In this document: positions 53,604 through 62,316 of the stretch, one piece after another
Numbering within the stretch: position 1 is the first letter of the stretch
How the letters are laid out: each line of letters begins with the position of its first letter
Origin: CALBJU01 sp965247125
GTDB taxonomy: Bacteria > Bacteroidota > Rhodothermia > Rhodothermales > UBA10348
DNA: 64,000 nt
Direction: 5' to 3'
Assembly: GCA_965247125.1 (NCBI GenBank)
Contig: CBDFGO010000002.1
Location: forward strand, 868,001-932,000
Translations under genes and position numbers: made by a program
Notes under the pieces: generated by a model
What the model saw: only the letters and a program-made list of their open reading frames with translations
Told to the model about the DNA's origin: nothing
Databases searched by the model: none

Positions 53604-55709
53604 CTACTGGCCCTTCTCGCTGTACTTTTGTCGGAGTTCTTTCAGATCGTCTGGATCTCCCAAAATCGTAAGACGATCCCCTTCCTGGAGAACCGTATCG
53701 CCCCTCGGGATGATATTCTGGCCTTTTCGGCGGATTACTGGAATCAGATTGCCAGGAGGAAGATGTATTTCTCGAAGAGACTTACCGACCAACTCGGCGG
53801 TGCCGCTCTTTGCGCGCAGCGCGAGATAGAGGAAGTGCTCTTCTTTCAGTAGTGCTTCTTTGAGTCCTCGTTCTCCGGAAGCAGAGGTCCAATCCTCGGC
53901 GAAGGAGTCGCCATCAACGCGGCGGGCAATCTGAGCCAGAATTCTCAAATGCTGTCCCGGATCATCTTTCGGACTGATCAGGAAGAATATGGCGGTAACG
54001 ATCGATTCTGGATTATCTGGACTCAGTTCCAGATCCGGAGCACTCAACGTGACACCTTCCTTCGACCTTACAAGAACCATCTCTGGCTGTTTGAGTCCGT
54101 CCACACTTAAATGCGGCAGTGCCACTCCACGCGTGACAGGCGTAGCTCCCATTCGCGTTCCTTCCAGAAATTTTCTGGAGATGCTGCGCGCCGTCATAGG
54201 CACGCGGTGCGATAGCCAGGCTGCAGCCTGCTCCACGACGTCCTCAAAAGAAGTGGGCCCCCCCAGATCAATCACGTAGCTGCGGGCGACAATTTCGTCG
54301 AAGGGATCGTCGGCCCGTAGTCCTTTTTCTTTCAGGATACCACGCAGCTCCCTGTCCAGGTCGTCGCTGCTTGACCGGCCAAGGCGCTCAAAAATATTGA
54401 AGATTGCACCGCTTCGCTCAACTCGGTCTGAAGCATAATACCGGTACCAGAGAGCTCCGAACCAGAGCAGACCAGCCGTGAAGGCCACCGACAGGTAGCC
54501 CATCTGGAAAATAAGCCACAGGCTGGCGATGATGCCCACGATGTGCATCCATGGGTAGAGCGGACTCTTGAATCCGGGGTCATATGACGCCAGGCGCGCC
54601 TCACGCATCACTATGACCGCTGTTGTGCTCATGGCAAACATCAACAACTGGAACGATGACGCGAGCTTTGCAATCTTGATTGGATTCAGAATGGTTACAA
54701 AAAGCACTATCACGCCGACGGTGAGAACCACCGATGCGACCGGGGCTCCTGTCTTCTCATTCACCTTTGCAAGGCGGCCGGGAAGCAGTCGATCGCTGGC
54801 CATCGCCATGGGATAGCGCGACGCTCCCAGGATGCCAGCGTTGGCCACTGAAAATATTCCAAGAACTGCTGCTACAGACATGATAACTGCGCCTGCACGA
54901 CCGGCCAGAACCTCTGCTACCGTGGAAACTGGTGTCGGATCGCCTCCATTTGCGCCAAGTTGTTCGGCACCGACCACGCCAATCATCACGACGCTACCAA
55001 GAACGTAGACGACGATTGTGGTCAGATACGCCAGCAACATGCCCAGGGGAAGATTCCGTTCGGGATCCTTGACTTCCCCGGCAATCGATGCGACTTTCGT
55101 AAGACCCATGTAGCTCACGATCAGGAAGCCCGAGGTGGCAATCAATGAACCATCCCGTGTGGCAAACATGCCTGCCATATTGCCTGCGTCCATCCTGAAC
55201 AGACCGAGACCGCTGAACCATGCGATCAGAAGGAGCAGTCCGACTACGAGAAGTGCCTGCGCCTGGCCCGTTTTTTTTGCGCCAAACAGATTGATTACAC
55301 CGAATAAGATGGCAAGAACGGCCGCAACAGGTTCAAGCGGTAAACCGGGGATAAATATACCGAGATAGGCACCAACCCCGATGACGGCGAAAGACGTTTT
55401 CAAAATGAGGGAAATCCAGGTCCCAAAACCGGTCATGGTTCCCCACAATGGTCCCATTGATCGATCCAGGAAGAAATACACTCCTCCGGACCGGGGCATT
55501 GCCGTGGCCAACTCAGCTTTGGCGAGCAGACCCGGAAGAAGAAAGAGCGCTGCGAGGACGTAGGCCAGGGGCATCGCCGAACCCGACATCGCCGCCGCAA
55601 TACCGGGCATGAGGAAAAAACCGAAACTCAGTGTTGCTCCGGACGCCAGGGTGAACACGTCGAAGAGCCCAAGCTCCTTTTTCATCTTAGATGTTGCAGA
55701 GTCGGCCAT
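53604..55709 (-). CDS. APC-type amino-acid permease fused to PTS EIIA-like and RCK_C domains
   Basis: 701 residues. The first about 440 form a 12-helix APC transporter with the signature FDVFTLASGATLSFGFFLMPG at the first helix. A linker (about 440-470) leads to a fructose-type EIIA domain (about 470-610) whose GVALPH motif carries the phosphorylatable His533. The last about 75 residues (LVGKSLREIHLPPGNLIPVIRRKG, then DRLTILGDPDDL) are an RCK_C/TrkA_C ligand-binding domain. Permeases with such tails could be gated by phosphorylation and by a small ligand, an inference from the domains. It is convergent with the DUF1501 gene, with 8 bp between stops. Confidence 0.88.
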   Translation of the reverse strand: MADSATSKMKKELGLFDVFTLASGATLSFGFFLMPGIAAAMSGSAMPLAYVLAALFLLPGLLAKAELATAMPRSGGVYFFLDRSMGPLWGTMTGFGTWISLILKTSFAVIGVGAYLGIFIPGLPLEPVAAVLAILFGVINLFGAKKTGQAQALLVVGLLLLIAWFSGLGLFRMDAGNMAGMFATRDGSLIATSGFLIVSYMGLTKVASIAGEVKDPERNLPLGMLLAYLTTIVVYVLGSVVMIGVVGAEQLGANGGDPTPVSTVAEVLAGRAGAVIMSVAAVLGIFSVANAGILGASRYPMAMASDRLLPGRLAKVNEKTGAPVASVVLTVGVIVLFVTILNPIKIAKLASSFQLLMFAMSTTAVIVMREARLASYDPGFKSPLYPWMHIVGIIASLWLIFQMGYLSVAFTAGLLWFGALWYRYYASDRVERSGAIFNIFERLGRSSSDDLDRELRGILKEKGLRADDPFDEIVARSYVIDLGGPTSFEDVVEQAAAWLSHRVPMTARSISRKFLEGTRMGATPVTRGVALPHLSVDGLKQPEMVLVRSKEGVTLSAPDLELSPDNPESIVTAIFFLISPKDDPGQHLRILAQIARRVDGDSFAEDWTSASGERGLKEALLKEEHFLYLALRAKSGTAELVGKSLREIHLPPGNLIPVIRRKGQNIIPRGDTVLQEGDRLTILGDPDDLKELRQKYSEKGQ

Positions 55710-55818
55710 GCGTCTCCCATGCTTTGGCGCCCAACGGGCTCGTTACCAATCGCGAACTCCCATAATACGAGTTCTTCATAACTATCGACGAGCGATCATT
55801 CTCAGGACTGATCTCGAT

Positions 55819-56880
55819 TTACACAGGTTCCAATCTAATCGGATACGACTGCTCGGCGTTCCACTGGCAGACGTATATATTTTTGTCTTCGTCTATGCAT
55901 ACGTCGTGGGAGTGATGAAACAGAGATTCCTGCTGCAACATCATCTGCAGTTCGCCATCCCTGTACTCGGGAGCTGTCCCCCCGGGGTTCGATACGACCC
56001 TATCGTTCTGATCCAAAATCGTAACAAAGCCCGAATTGGGGGTCAGATTCAAGTATCGCAGTCGCGACCAGCAGACTCCAGAATAGAGCATATCGTCATC
56101 GATGACGGCGCGACACACAAAGGCGCCGGGCAGGAAGATCGTTTCCAGATAGTGCCCGTCCATCGAATACCTCTTGAACGCGTTGTGCGACCTCGACGTG
56201 ATGATCAGTGTTGGATCTTCGTTGCCTCTCTGGTCGACGCACACACCGTGTGCCGTCGAAAATTGTGCATCTTCGTCACCCTTACCACCAAACTTTCGGA
56301 TGAACTCACCACCAGCGGAAAACTGTAGAATCCATTGAGAGCCGTACCCATCTGCTACATACACGTCACCGTTCGGGGCTACCGCTGTCTCGGTGGGATA
56401 GAAATTGTCATGTTCTCCGTACTCACCGATATCTCTTGGATGGGGTAGGCGAAGCACTTCGCGACCATCCAGCGTGGTTTTTACAACCTGTGGATTGCCT
56501 CCGAATCCATTGTCACAGATCCAGAGGTATTCTGCATCGCCTTCGTCTGAGATGGTCAGGCCGTGTCCATCCGGGAACGAGGTTCCCCAACTGTCAAGCA
56601 GCTTCCCGCTCTTGTCATAAATCAGGATATTGTTTTTGACCTCATCGGTGATCATGATGAGCCGACCCGACCGGTCCTGGACCATTTCGTGGCAGTTCTT
56701 GACCGGATGTGCCATCGGGTCCAGGTTTCCCCATTCCGTATCCACCTGGTACTTGAATTCTCCGTGACCGATCACCTGGTCAGACAACGTTCTTTTTGAA
56801 ATAATATGCAGGGCCCGTGGCATGATCGTGGCTCCGGCTGCAACTACTGCAGACTGTTTCGTAAATTGGCGTCTATTCAT
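55819..56880 (-). CDS. Tat-exported NHL/6-bladed beta-propeller protein
   Basis: 353 residues. A twin-arginine-type signal is at the N-terminus (MNRRQFTKQS with a following Ala-rich stretch). About six NHL-type repeats follow (for example ILIYDKSGKLLDSWG, TLDGREVLRLPHP, PNGDVYVADGYGSQWILQF, and the end DKNIYVCQWN). The blade pattern resembles peptidyl-alpha-hydroxyglycine alpha-amidating lyases and related propellers, but the substrate is not identifiable. The gene is divergent from the second PSCyt gene (96 bp) and may belong to the same functional island. Confidence 0.8.
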   Translation of the reverse strand: MNRRQFTKQSAVVAAGATIMPRALHIISKRTLSDQVIGHGEFKYQVDTEWGNLDPMAHPVKNCHEMVQDRSGRLIMITDEVKNNILIYDKSGKLLDSWGTSFPDGHGLTISDEGDAEYLWICDNGFGGNPQVVKTTLDGREVLRLPHPRDIGEYGEHDNFYPTETAVAPNGDVYVADGYGSQWILQFSAGGEFIRKFGGKGDEDAQFSTAHGVCVDQRGNEDPTLIITSRSHNAFKRYSMDGHYLETIFLPGAFVCRAVIDDDMLYSGVCWSRLRYLNLTPNSGFVTILDQNDRVVSNPGGTAPEYRDGELQMMLQQESLFHHSHDVCIDEDKNIYVCQWNAEQSYPIRLEPV

Positions 56881-56976
56881 GGTTCCGGAAGGCTTGAATT
56901 CTACTTCCAGTATATGGATTTCATTTTATGTCCGCTGTCTTGACTATCTACCGCGCCAGTACCGATTCTCCAGTTG

Positions 56977-59370
56977 ATGATTCACTCCCGAAGCATATTC
57001 GTTCTCGCCGCCCTCATGATGGGATGCGGTGGCTCTGACGTCGACTTCAATGCGGACATTCGTCCCATCCTGAATGATCGATGTGTGCTCTGCCATGGCG
57101 GCGTTCAAGCACGCGCAGACTTGAACCTGAAGTTTCGCGATCGGGCGCTTCTGGGGGGCGAATCGGGTCTGCCAGCGGTGGTTCCGGGTGACGCCAATGC
57201 GAGCGAGCTCATCAAAAAAGTATCTCATGCCGATCCATCCGACCGGATGCCGAAGGACGAGGCGCCGCTTTCGGAAGGGGAGATTCAGAAGCTGCGTAAG
57301 TGGATTGATCAGGGTGCGAAGTGGGAGCCTCACTGGGCATACGTCGCTCCGGTCAAATCAGAGGTCCCACTCGAAGATGAATGGATTCGCTCACCCATCG
57401 ATGCGTTTGTGCTTGCAGGCCTGAGAAACGAGCGCCTTGAACCCGCCGAGGAAGCCTCATGCGCGGTGCTGGCCAGACGGGTCAGCCTGGACCTGATCGG
57501 TCTTCCCACTACTCAGGAACGGGCCGCTGATTTTTATGCAACCGGAGACTTCGAAAATCTGGTCGACGAGTTACTCGCATCTCCATCTTTCGGGGAGCGA
57601 TGGACGGCTCTCTGGCTCGACCTTGCCCGCTATGCAGATTCCAGGGGATATGAAACCGATGCAGGCCGCTCGATATGGAGATACCGGGACTGGTTGATTC
57701 AGGCATTCAACGAGGACATGCCATTCGATCAATTCACCATCGAGCAGCTGGCCGGTGATTTACTCGATGAACCCACGTCGAGCCAGCTCATTGCTACGGC
57801 TTTCAGTCGAAATACGATGACAAACACCGAAGGAGGGACCGATGACGAGGAGCATCGGGTGGCGGCCGTCATCGACCGTGTGAACACGACGTGGGAAGTC
57901 TTTCAGGGGACGACGATGAAGTGTGTGCAGTGTCATGGCCACCCCTACGATCCATTCGTTCATTCTGATTATTACGCATCTTTTGCGCTTTTCAACGAAA
58001 CTGCAGACTGGGATCAGGGAAACGAGGAGCCGCTACTCAGGGAGTTTGAATCGACCCATCAGGATCGAGGTGCCAAACTACTCGCTGATCGCGTGAGTCT
58101 GGACCGAGAAATCTCTGAGTTGGTGTCCACCGAAGAGATGCTCGATGTCCGTGTGAAATGGGAGTCCAGCCTGGACGATCCCCTTGTGGCGAGCGCCATC
58201 AATTCCACGGCGCTGAATGAGGTGATTCGAATTGTCAGCATTCCCCATGATGAGCGGACCGCACATCAGAATGCGTTCATGCGGGATCGATTCGCCGAAG
58301 CTCACGAATCGACAACGGAGTTGCGCGACCAGAGGGCCGAAATTTCTGCGGCCGTGGATTCTCTCTATCCGACCATAACGCCCGTAATGCGGCGGCTCCC
58401 CGAAGGTGAGCTACGTACGACCAGACGGTTTGAGCGCGGTAGTTTTCTTGCGCCACTGGAGCGAGTCGAGCCTGGCGTACCGGCGTCATTACCTGCGATG
58501 ATCGATAGCGTCCGGGCGGACAGGCTCACCTTCGCCCGCTGGTTGGTTTCACCCGAAAATCCTCTCACCGCGCGTGTGACGGTGAACCGATTCTGGGAGC
58601 AATTATTCGGGCTGGGTATCGTCGAATCGACCGATGACTTCGGTACGGTAGGCATCCGACCCGCTCACCCTCAATTGCTGGACTGGCTGGCTGTTCATTT
58701 TCAGGATGATCTGTCCTGGAGCGTAAAAAGGATTCTGAGAGAGATGGTGCTCTCTTCGACGTATCGTCAGTCCTCGGTCTCCACAGAAGAAAACAGAGAT
58801 CTTGATCCGGAAAACCGGCTGTTCTCAAGGGGCCCTCGTTTCAGGCTGAGCGCCGAGCAGATTCGTGATCAGGCGCTCGCCGTCAGCGGATTGCTCTCCA
58901 ATAAACAAATGGGGCCATCCGTGATGCCGCCGCAGCCTGATGGTATCTGGAAAAATCCATACAATGGACTCTACTGGGAGGCCGCGGAGGATGAAGAGCG
59001 ATATCGACGCGCACTCTATACCTATTGGCGCCGCACCGGGCCTTATCCGTCGATGGAGGCGTTTGGCGTTCCGTCACGAGAAGTCTACCTGTCGCGTCGA
59101 ATCCTGACGAACACACCGCTGCAGGCACTGGTGACGCTGAACGATCCGGGCTTCTGGGAGGCGGCCGAGGCGCTGGCCGTGAGAATGGAAGATGAGCTTC
59201 CCGAGGCCGCCTCAAAAAGGGAGCAGGTTGCGCTTGGCTATCGCCTCGCGCTCGCTCGCGAGCCCTCTAAGGAGAAGCTTGACGTTCTGACAGAACTCGC
59301 TGAGGACGCCCCTATGGCGCTGGTCGCAAATGTAATTTTGAATCTGGACGAATTTCTGACCAAAGAATGA
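56977..59370 (+). CDS. PSCyt1/DUF1549/DUF1553 lipoprotein, intact copy
   Basis: 797 residues from the ATG at 56977 (a TTG lies three bases upstream). The lipobox MGC near residue 17 predicts a lipoprotein. FNADIRPILNDRCVLCHGG is the cytochrome domain with a CxxCH heme motif; AIDAFVLAGL-like DAFVLAGLRNERL and DLIGLPTTQ open DUF1549, with a second CVQCHGH. DUF1553 follows (ARVTVNRFWEQLFGLGIV, STYRQSS, TNTPLQALVTLNDPGFWEAA). Unlike the copy at 48891-52137 it has no LamG insert and no frame break. The order with the following DUF1501 gene (4 bp gap) repeats the first pair. Confidence 0.92.
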   Translation: MIHSRSIFVLAALMMGCGGSDVDFNADIRPILNDRCVLCHGGVQARADLNLKFRDRALLGGESGLPAVVPGDANASELIKKVSHADPSDRMPKDEAPLSEGEIQKLRKWIDQGAKWEPHWAYVAPVKSEVPLEDEWIRSPIDAFVLAGLRNERLEPAEEASCAVLARRVSLDLIGLPTTQERAADFYATGDFENLVDELLASPSFGERWTALWLDLARYADSRGYETDAGRSIWRYRDWLIQAFNEDMPFDQFTIEQLAGDLLDEPTSSQLIATAFSRNTMTNTEGGTDDEEHRVAAVIDRVNTTWEVFQGTTMKCVQCHGHPYDPFVHSDYYASFALFNETADWDQGNEEPLLREFESTHQDRGAKLLADRVSLDREISELVSTEEMLDVRVKWESSLDDPLVASAINSTALNEVIRIVSIPHDERTAHQNAFMRDRFAEAHESTTELRDQRAEISAAVDSLYPTITPVMRRLPEGELRTTRRFERGSFLAPLERVEPGVPASLPAMIDSVRADRLTFARWLVSPENPLTARVTVNRFWEQLFGLGIVESTDDFGTVGIRPAHPQLLDWLAVHFQDDLSWSVKRILREMVLSSTYRQSSVSTEENRDLDPENRLFSRGPRFRLSAEQIRDQALAVSGLLSNKQMGPSVMPPQPDGIWKNPYNGLYWEAAEDEERYRRALYTYWRRTGPYPSMEAFGVPSREVYLSRRILTNTPLQALVTLNDPGFWEAAEALAVRMEDELPEAASKREQVALGYRLALAREPSKEKLDVLTELAEDAPMALVANVILNLDEFLTKE

Positions 59371-59374
59371 GAGC

Positions 59375-60850
59375 ATGAATATATACGACGAAGCTCGGCT
59401 CAGATTCGCCCATCTGCAGACCCGCAGACACTTCCTGAAGTCCTTTTCTGCCGGACTCGGAGGCGCGGCATTATCATCCCTCCTCGGACCGGCCGCCATG
59501 GGGATGCCATCGCAAATGCCCTTGCGGAGCGATCCACTGTCGCCCAAACCGCCGCATTTCGTGCCGAAAGCGACCCGTGTCATCTTCCTGCATATGGCCG
59601 GTGCTCCCTCCCAGTTGGAGCTCTTCGATTACAAGCCGATCCTGGCTCGGCTCGACGGGGAGCTGACCCCTCCGTCGCTTCTCGAGGGCAAACGATTTTC
59701 GTTCATCAAGGGAATTCCGAAAATGCTTGGCCCACAAGCAACATTCAGTCAGCACGGTAAGTCTGGGGCCTGGATTTCCAATCGACTCCCACACCTGGCA
59801 AGCGTCGCAGACGAGATTTCATTTCTGAAGGCAATGCATACGGACGAGTTCAATCATGCCCCTGCGCAACTCCTGATGTACACCGGAAGTCCCCGCCTGG
59901 GTCGTCCAAGCATGGGGTCGTGGGCGGTGTACGGTCTTGGAACAGAAAACCAGGACTTGCCGGGCTTCGTGGTGTTGATATCCGGAGCCGCCACACCCAG
60001 CGCGGGTGCATCCGTGTGGGGTAGTGGATTCCTGCCGACGATTTATCAGGGAGTACAGTGTCGTTCGGAAGGCGACCCTGTTCTCTTCCTGTCCGACCCG
60101 CAAGGTGTGCCAAGAGATCTTCGAAAAGCTAGTATCGACGCCATCACCAAGATCAACCGGCAGCAACACGAGGAGATGGGCGACCCTGAAATATTGACGC
60201 GAATCGCGCAATACGAGTTGGCGTTCCGGATGCAGATGTCCGTGCCCGACGCTATGGACATTCTTGCAGAGCCAGACTATGTGCACGCGGAATATGGAAC
60301 AGCCCCTGGAGAAATATCCTTTGCCAACAACTGCCTGCTGGCACGACGATTGGTAGAGCGAGGAGTCCGGTTCGTCCAGCTTTTTCACTGGGGTTGGGAC
60401 TCTCATGGAAACGGGGAAAGAGAAGGATTAAGACATGGATTTGTGGCTCGATGCCGCGAGACCGATCAGCCGATTGCTGCTCTCATCAGGGATCTCGATC
60501 GACGCGGACTGCTGGACGAAACGCTCATCGTTTGGGGGGGAGAGTTCGGCAGGACACCAATGCTTGAAAACCGCAGCGGTGAAGACAATACCTTCGTGGG
60601 ACGCGATCACCACAGCGACGTCTTCACGATGTGGATGGCCGGGGGCGGAATAAAACGTGGGTTCACACACGGGGAGACCGATGAAATCGGCTATCAGGCG
60701 GTCATCGGCCGTACGCACGTTCACGACCTTCAGGCAACCATATTGCATCAGCTCGGATTCGATCACGAACGACTCACGTTTCCGTACCAGGGACGCGGAT
60801 TTAGACTGACCGATGTCGGCGGCCGTGTCATCAACGAGATCATCGCTTAA
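59375..60850 (+). CDS. DUF1501 protein with Tat-type signal, second copy
   Basis: 491 residues. The N-terminal TRRHFLKSFSAGLGGAAL is a twin-arginine-like signal. Motifs match the first copy in order: VIFLHMAGAPSQLELFDYKP, FSQHGKSGAW, AMHTDEFNHAP, MGSWAVYGLG, VWGGEFGRTPM and GRDHHSDVF. The ends of both copies (YQGRGFRLTDVGGRV here) are alike, pointing to paralogy. It begins four bases after the PSCyt gene. The substrate is unknown. Confidence 0.92.
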   Translation: MNIYDEARLRFAHLQTRRHFLKSFSAGLGGAALSSLLGPAAMGMPSQMPLRSDPLSPKPPHFVPKATRVIFLHMAGAPSQLELFDYKPILARLDGELTPPSLLEGKRFSFIKGIPKMLGPQATFSQHGKSGAWISNRLPHLASVADEISFLKAMHTDEFNHAPAQLLMYTGSPRLGRPSMGSWAVYGLGTENQDLPGFVVLISGAATPSAGASVWGSGFLPTIYQGVQCRSEGDPVLFLSDPQGVPRDLRKASIDAITKINRQQHEEMGDPEILTRIAQYELAFRMQMSVPDAMDILAEPDYVHAEYGTAPGEISFANNCLLARRLVERGVRFVQLFHWGWDSHGNGEREGLRHGFVARCRETDQPIAALIRDLDRRGLLDETLIVWGGEFGRTPMLENRSGEDNTFVGRDHHSDVFTMWMAGGGIKRGFTHGETDEIGYQAVIGRTHVHDLQATILHQLGFDHERLTFPYQGRGFRLTDVGGRVINEIIA

Positions 60851-60867
60851 CAACCACACATTGCTCC

Positions 60868-62316
60868 ATGATATCTGCCCGCTTTGCTAAATGGAACTTG
60901 ATTGGCGTAGGGATTGCTCTCGCCATCCTGTTTCTCGCAATCGACTCGGCCGCAGAAGCTTCGCAGTGGCAGCGTTTTTTTGCCCGCCTGCATCCCGCCT
61001 ACGTCCACGCGCCCATCGGCATCCTCCTGTTTGGCTTCATCCTGGTCATCTTGAAAGCACTTCGGTGGCTGAAGGACGGTGATAACATGATCAACATCGC
61101 CCTCGTTGTGGGATCCTGGGGGGGATTACAAGCGATTGCTGCGGGTTCATGGTTGGGTCAACTGAGCGGATATCCACCGGATGTCCTCTTCCTTCACAAG
61201 ATGCTGGGGTATTCGGTCACGCTTCTGAGCGCCGTGTTGGTCTATGTTCATTTTAAAGCACCCAAGCCGACTCTCGTCTACGGAGGGTGGGGAGTGCTCA
61301 TGCTCGCACTTGTCATTGGCAGCGATCAGGGCGGACGCATGACCCATGGAGAGGGATTCGTAACCGAGTATGCTCCGGGTATTGCTCGAAACGTGCTTGG
61401 CCACCCCGACCCGATGAATGAGCGCTTCGATCTGTTGACGCCAACCCTGACTTCCGTGTATGAGGGCATCATCGCTCCGATATTCGCGCAGAAATGTACT
61501 TCGTGCCACGGAGCGGATCGCGAGAGAAATCGACTGCGTCTTCACACGCCGGAATCGATTTCCAATCACAAGGGAGACGAGCCACTCATCGTCGAAGGCC
61601 ATCCGGAGGAAAGTCTGCTCATCCAAAGGATTTCTCTTCCGGAAGGACATGAAGATCAGATGCCCCCACCCCTCAACGCCAGGCCCCTCTCCCATGCCGA
61701 TGTTGAGCTCCTGATATGGTGGATTTCGGAAGGGGCTTCGTTCGATGCGCTCATCGCAGACGTCGAGATTCCACCGCACATCGTGACGATTTTGGAAGCC
61801 TACGGATTAAGTGAGATTCGGCGGGGAATCTTTGCACTCGACGTTTCTTTGCCTGATTCCAGCGCCGTGGCGGAGCTTCGGCTGACCGGAGCCTCGGTTG
61901 AAGCACTCACGTCCGATTCCCCTTTCATTTCCGTCCGATGCGGTTCGACCGCGCAGTGCTTCTCTGGCGATGAACTAGGGACGCTTGGCCCGCATATCGC
62001 CTGGCTCGACCTCAGCGCTTCCGCCGTTTCAGATTCCGAACTCGCCGTGCTGACCGAACTACCCCATATGACCCGCCTGGATCTGTCGGGTACGGCGATC
62101 GATGGAGCCGGTCTCTCCTCGATCACGGATCTCGAGTTTTTGGAGTACGTCAATCTGTATGATACTCGGGTGAGCGACGCCGCTCTTGAGCACCTGGCCG
62201 CTGTTCCAACATTAACGGCCGTCTACCTGTGGCAGACGGCCGTCACTCCGGAAGGCGTCCTCGAGCTTCGAAACGCAATTCCAGGAGCCAGAATAAACAC
62301 CGGTGAGACCAACTAG
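60868..62316 (+). CDS. Membrane protein with DUF2231-like, cytochrome c and LRR domains
   Basis: 482 residues. Residues about 10-155 hold four membrane helices with conserved LHPAYVHAPIG and HKMLGY, a DUF2231-like heme-associated domain. A planctomycete-type cytochrome segment follows (IAPIFAQKCTSCHGAD, with Cys210, Cys213, His214). The C-terminal part has leucine-rich repeat units (LTELPHMTRLDLSGTAIDG, LEFLEYVNLYDTRVSD). It may be the electron-transfer partner of the adjacent PSCyt/DUF1501 proteins; 17 bp separate it from the second DUF1501 gene. Its stop shares a CTAG with the stop of the convergent gene 62313-64000. Confidence 0.82.
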   Translation: MISARFAKWNLIGVGIALAILFLAIDSAAEASQWQRFFARLHPAYVHAPIGILLFGFILVILKALRWLKDGDNMINIALVVGSWGGLQAIAAGSWLGQLSGYPPDVLFLHKMLGYSVTLLSAVLVYVHFKAPKPTLVYGGWGVLMLALVIGSDQGGRMTHGEGFVTEYAPGIARNVLGHPDPMNERFDLLTPTLTSVYEGIIAPIFAQKCTSCHGADRERNRLRLHTPESISNHKGDEPLIVEGHPEESLLIQRISLPEGHEDQMPPPLNARPLSHADVELLIWWISEGASFDALIADVEIPPHIVTILEAYGLSEIRRGIFALDVSLPDSSAVAELRLTGASVEALTSDSPFISVRCGSTAQCFSGDELGTLGPHIAWLDLSASAVSDSELAVLTELPHMTRLDLSGTAIDGAGLSSITDLEFLEYVNLYDTRVSDAALEHLAAVPTLTAVYLWQTAVTPEGVLELRNAIPGARINTGETN

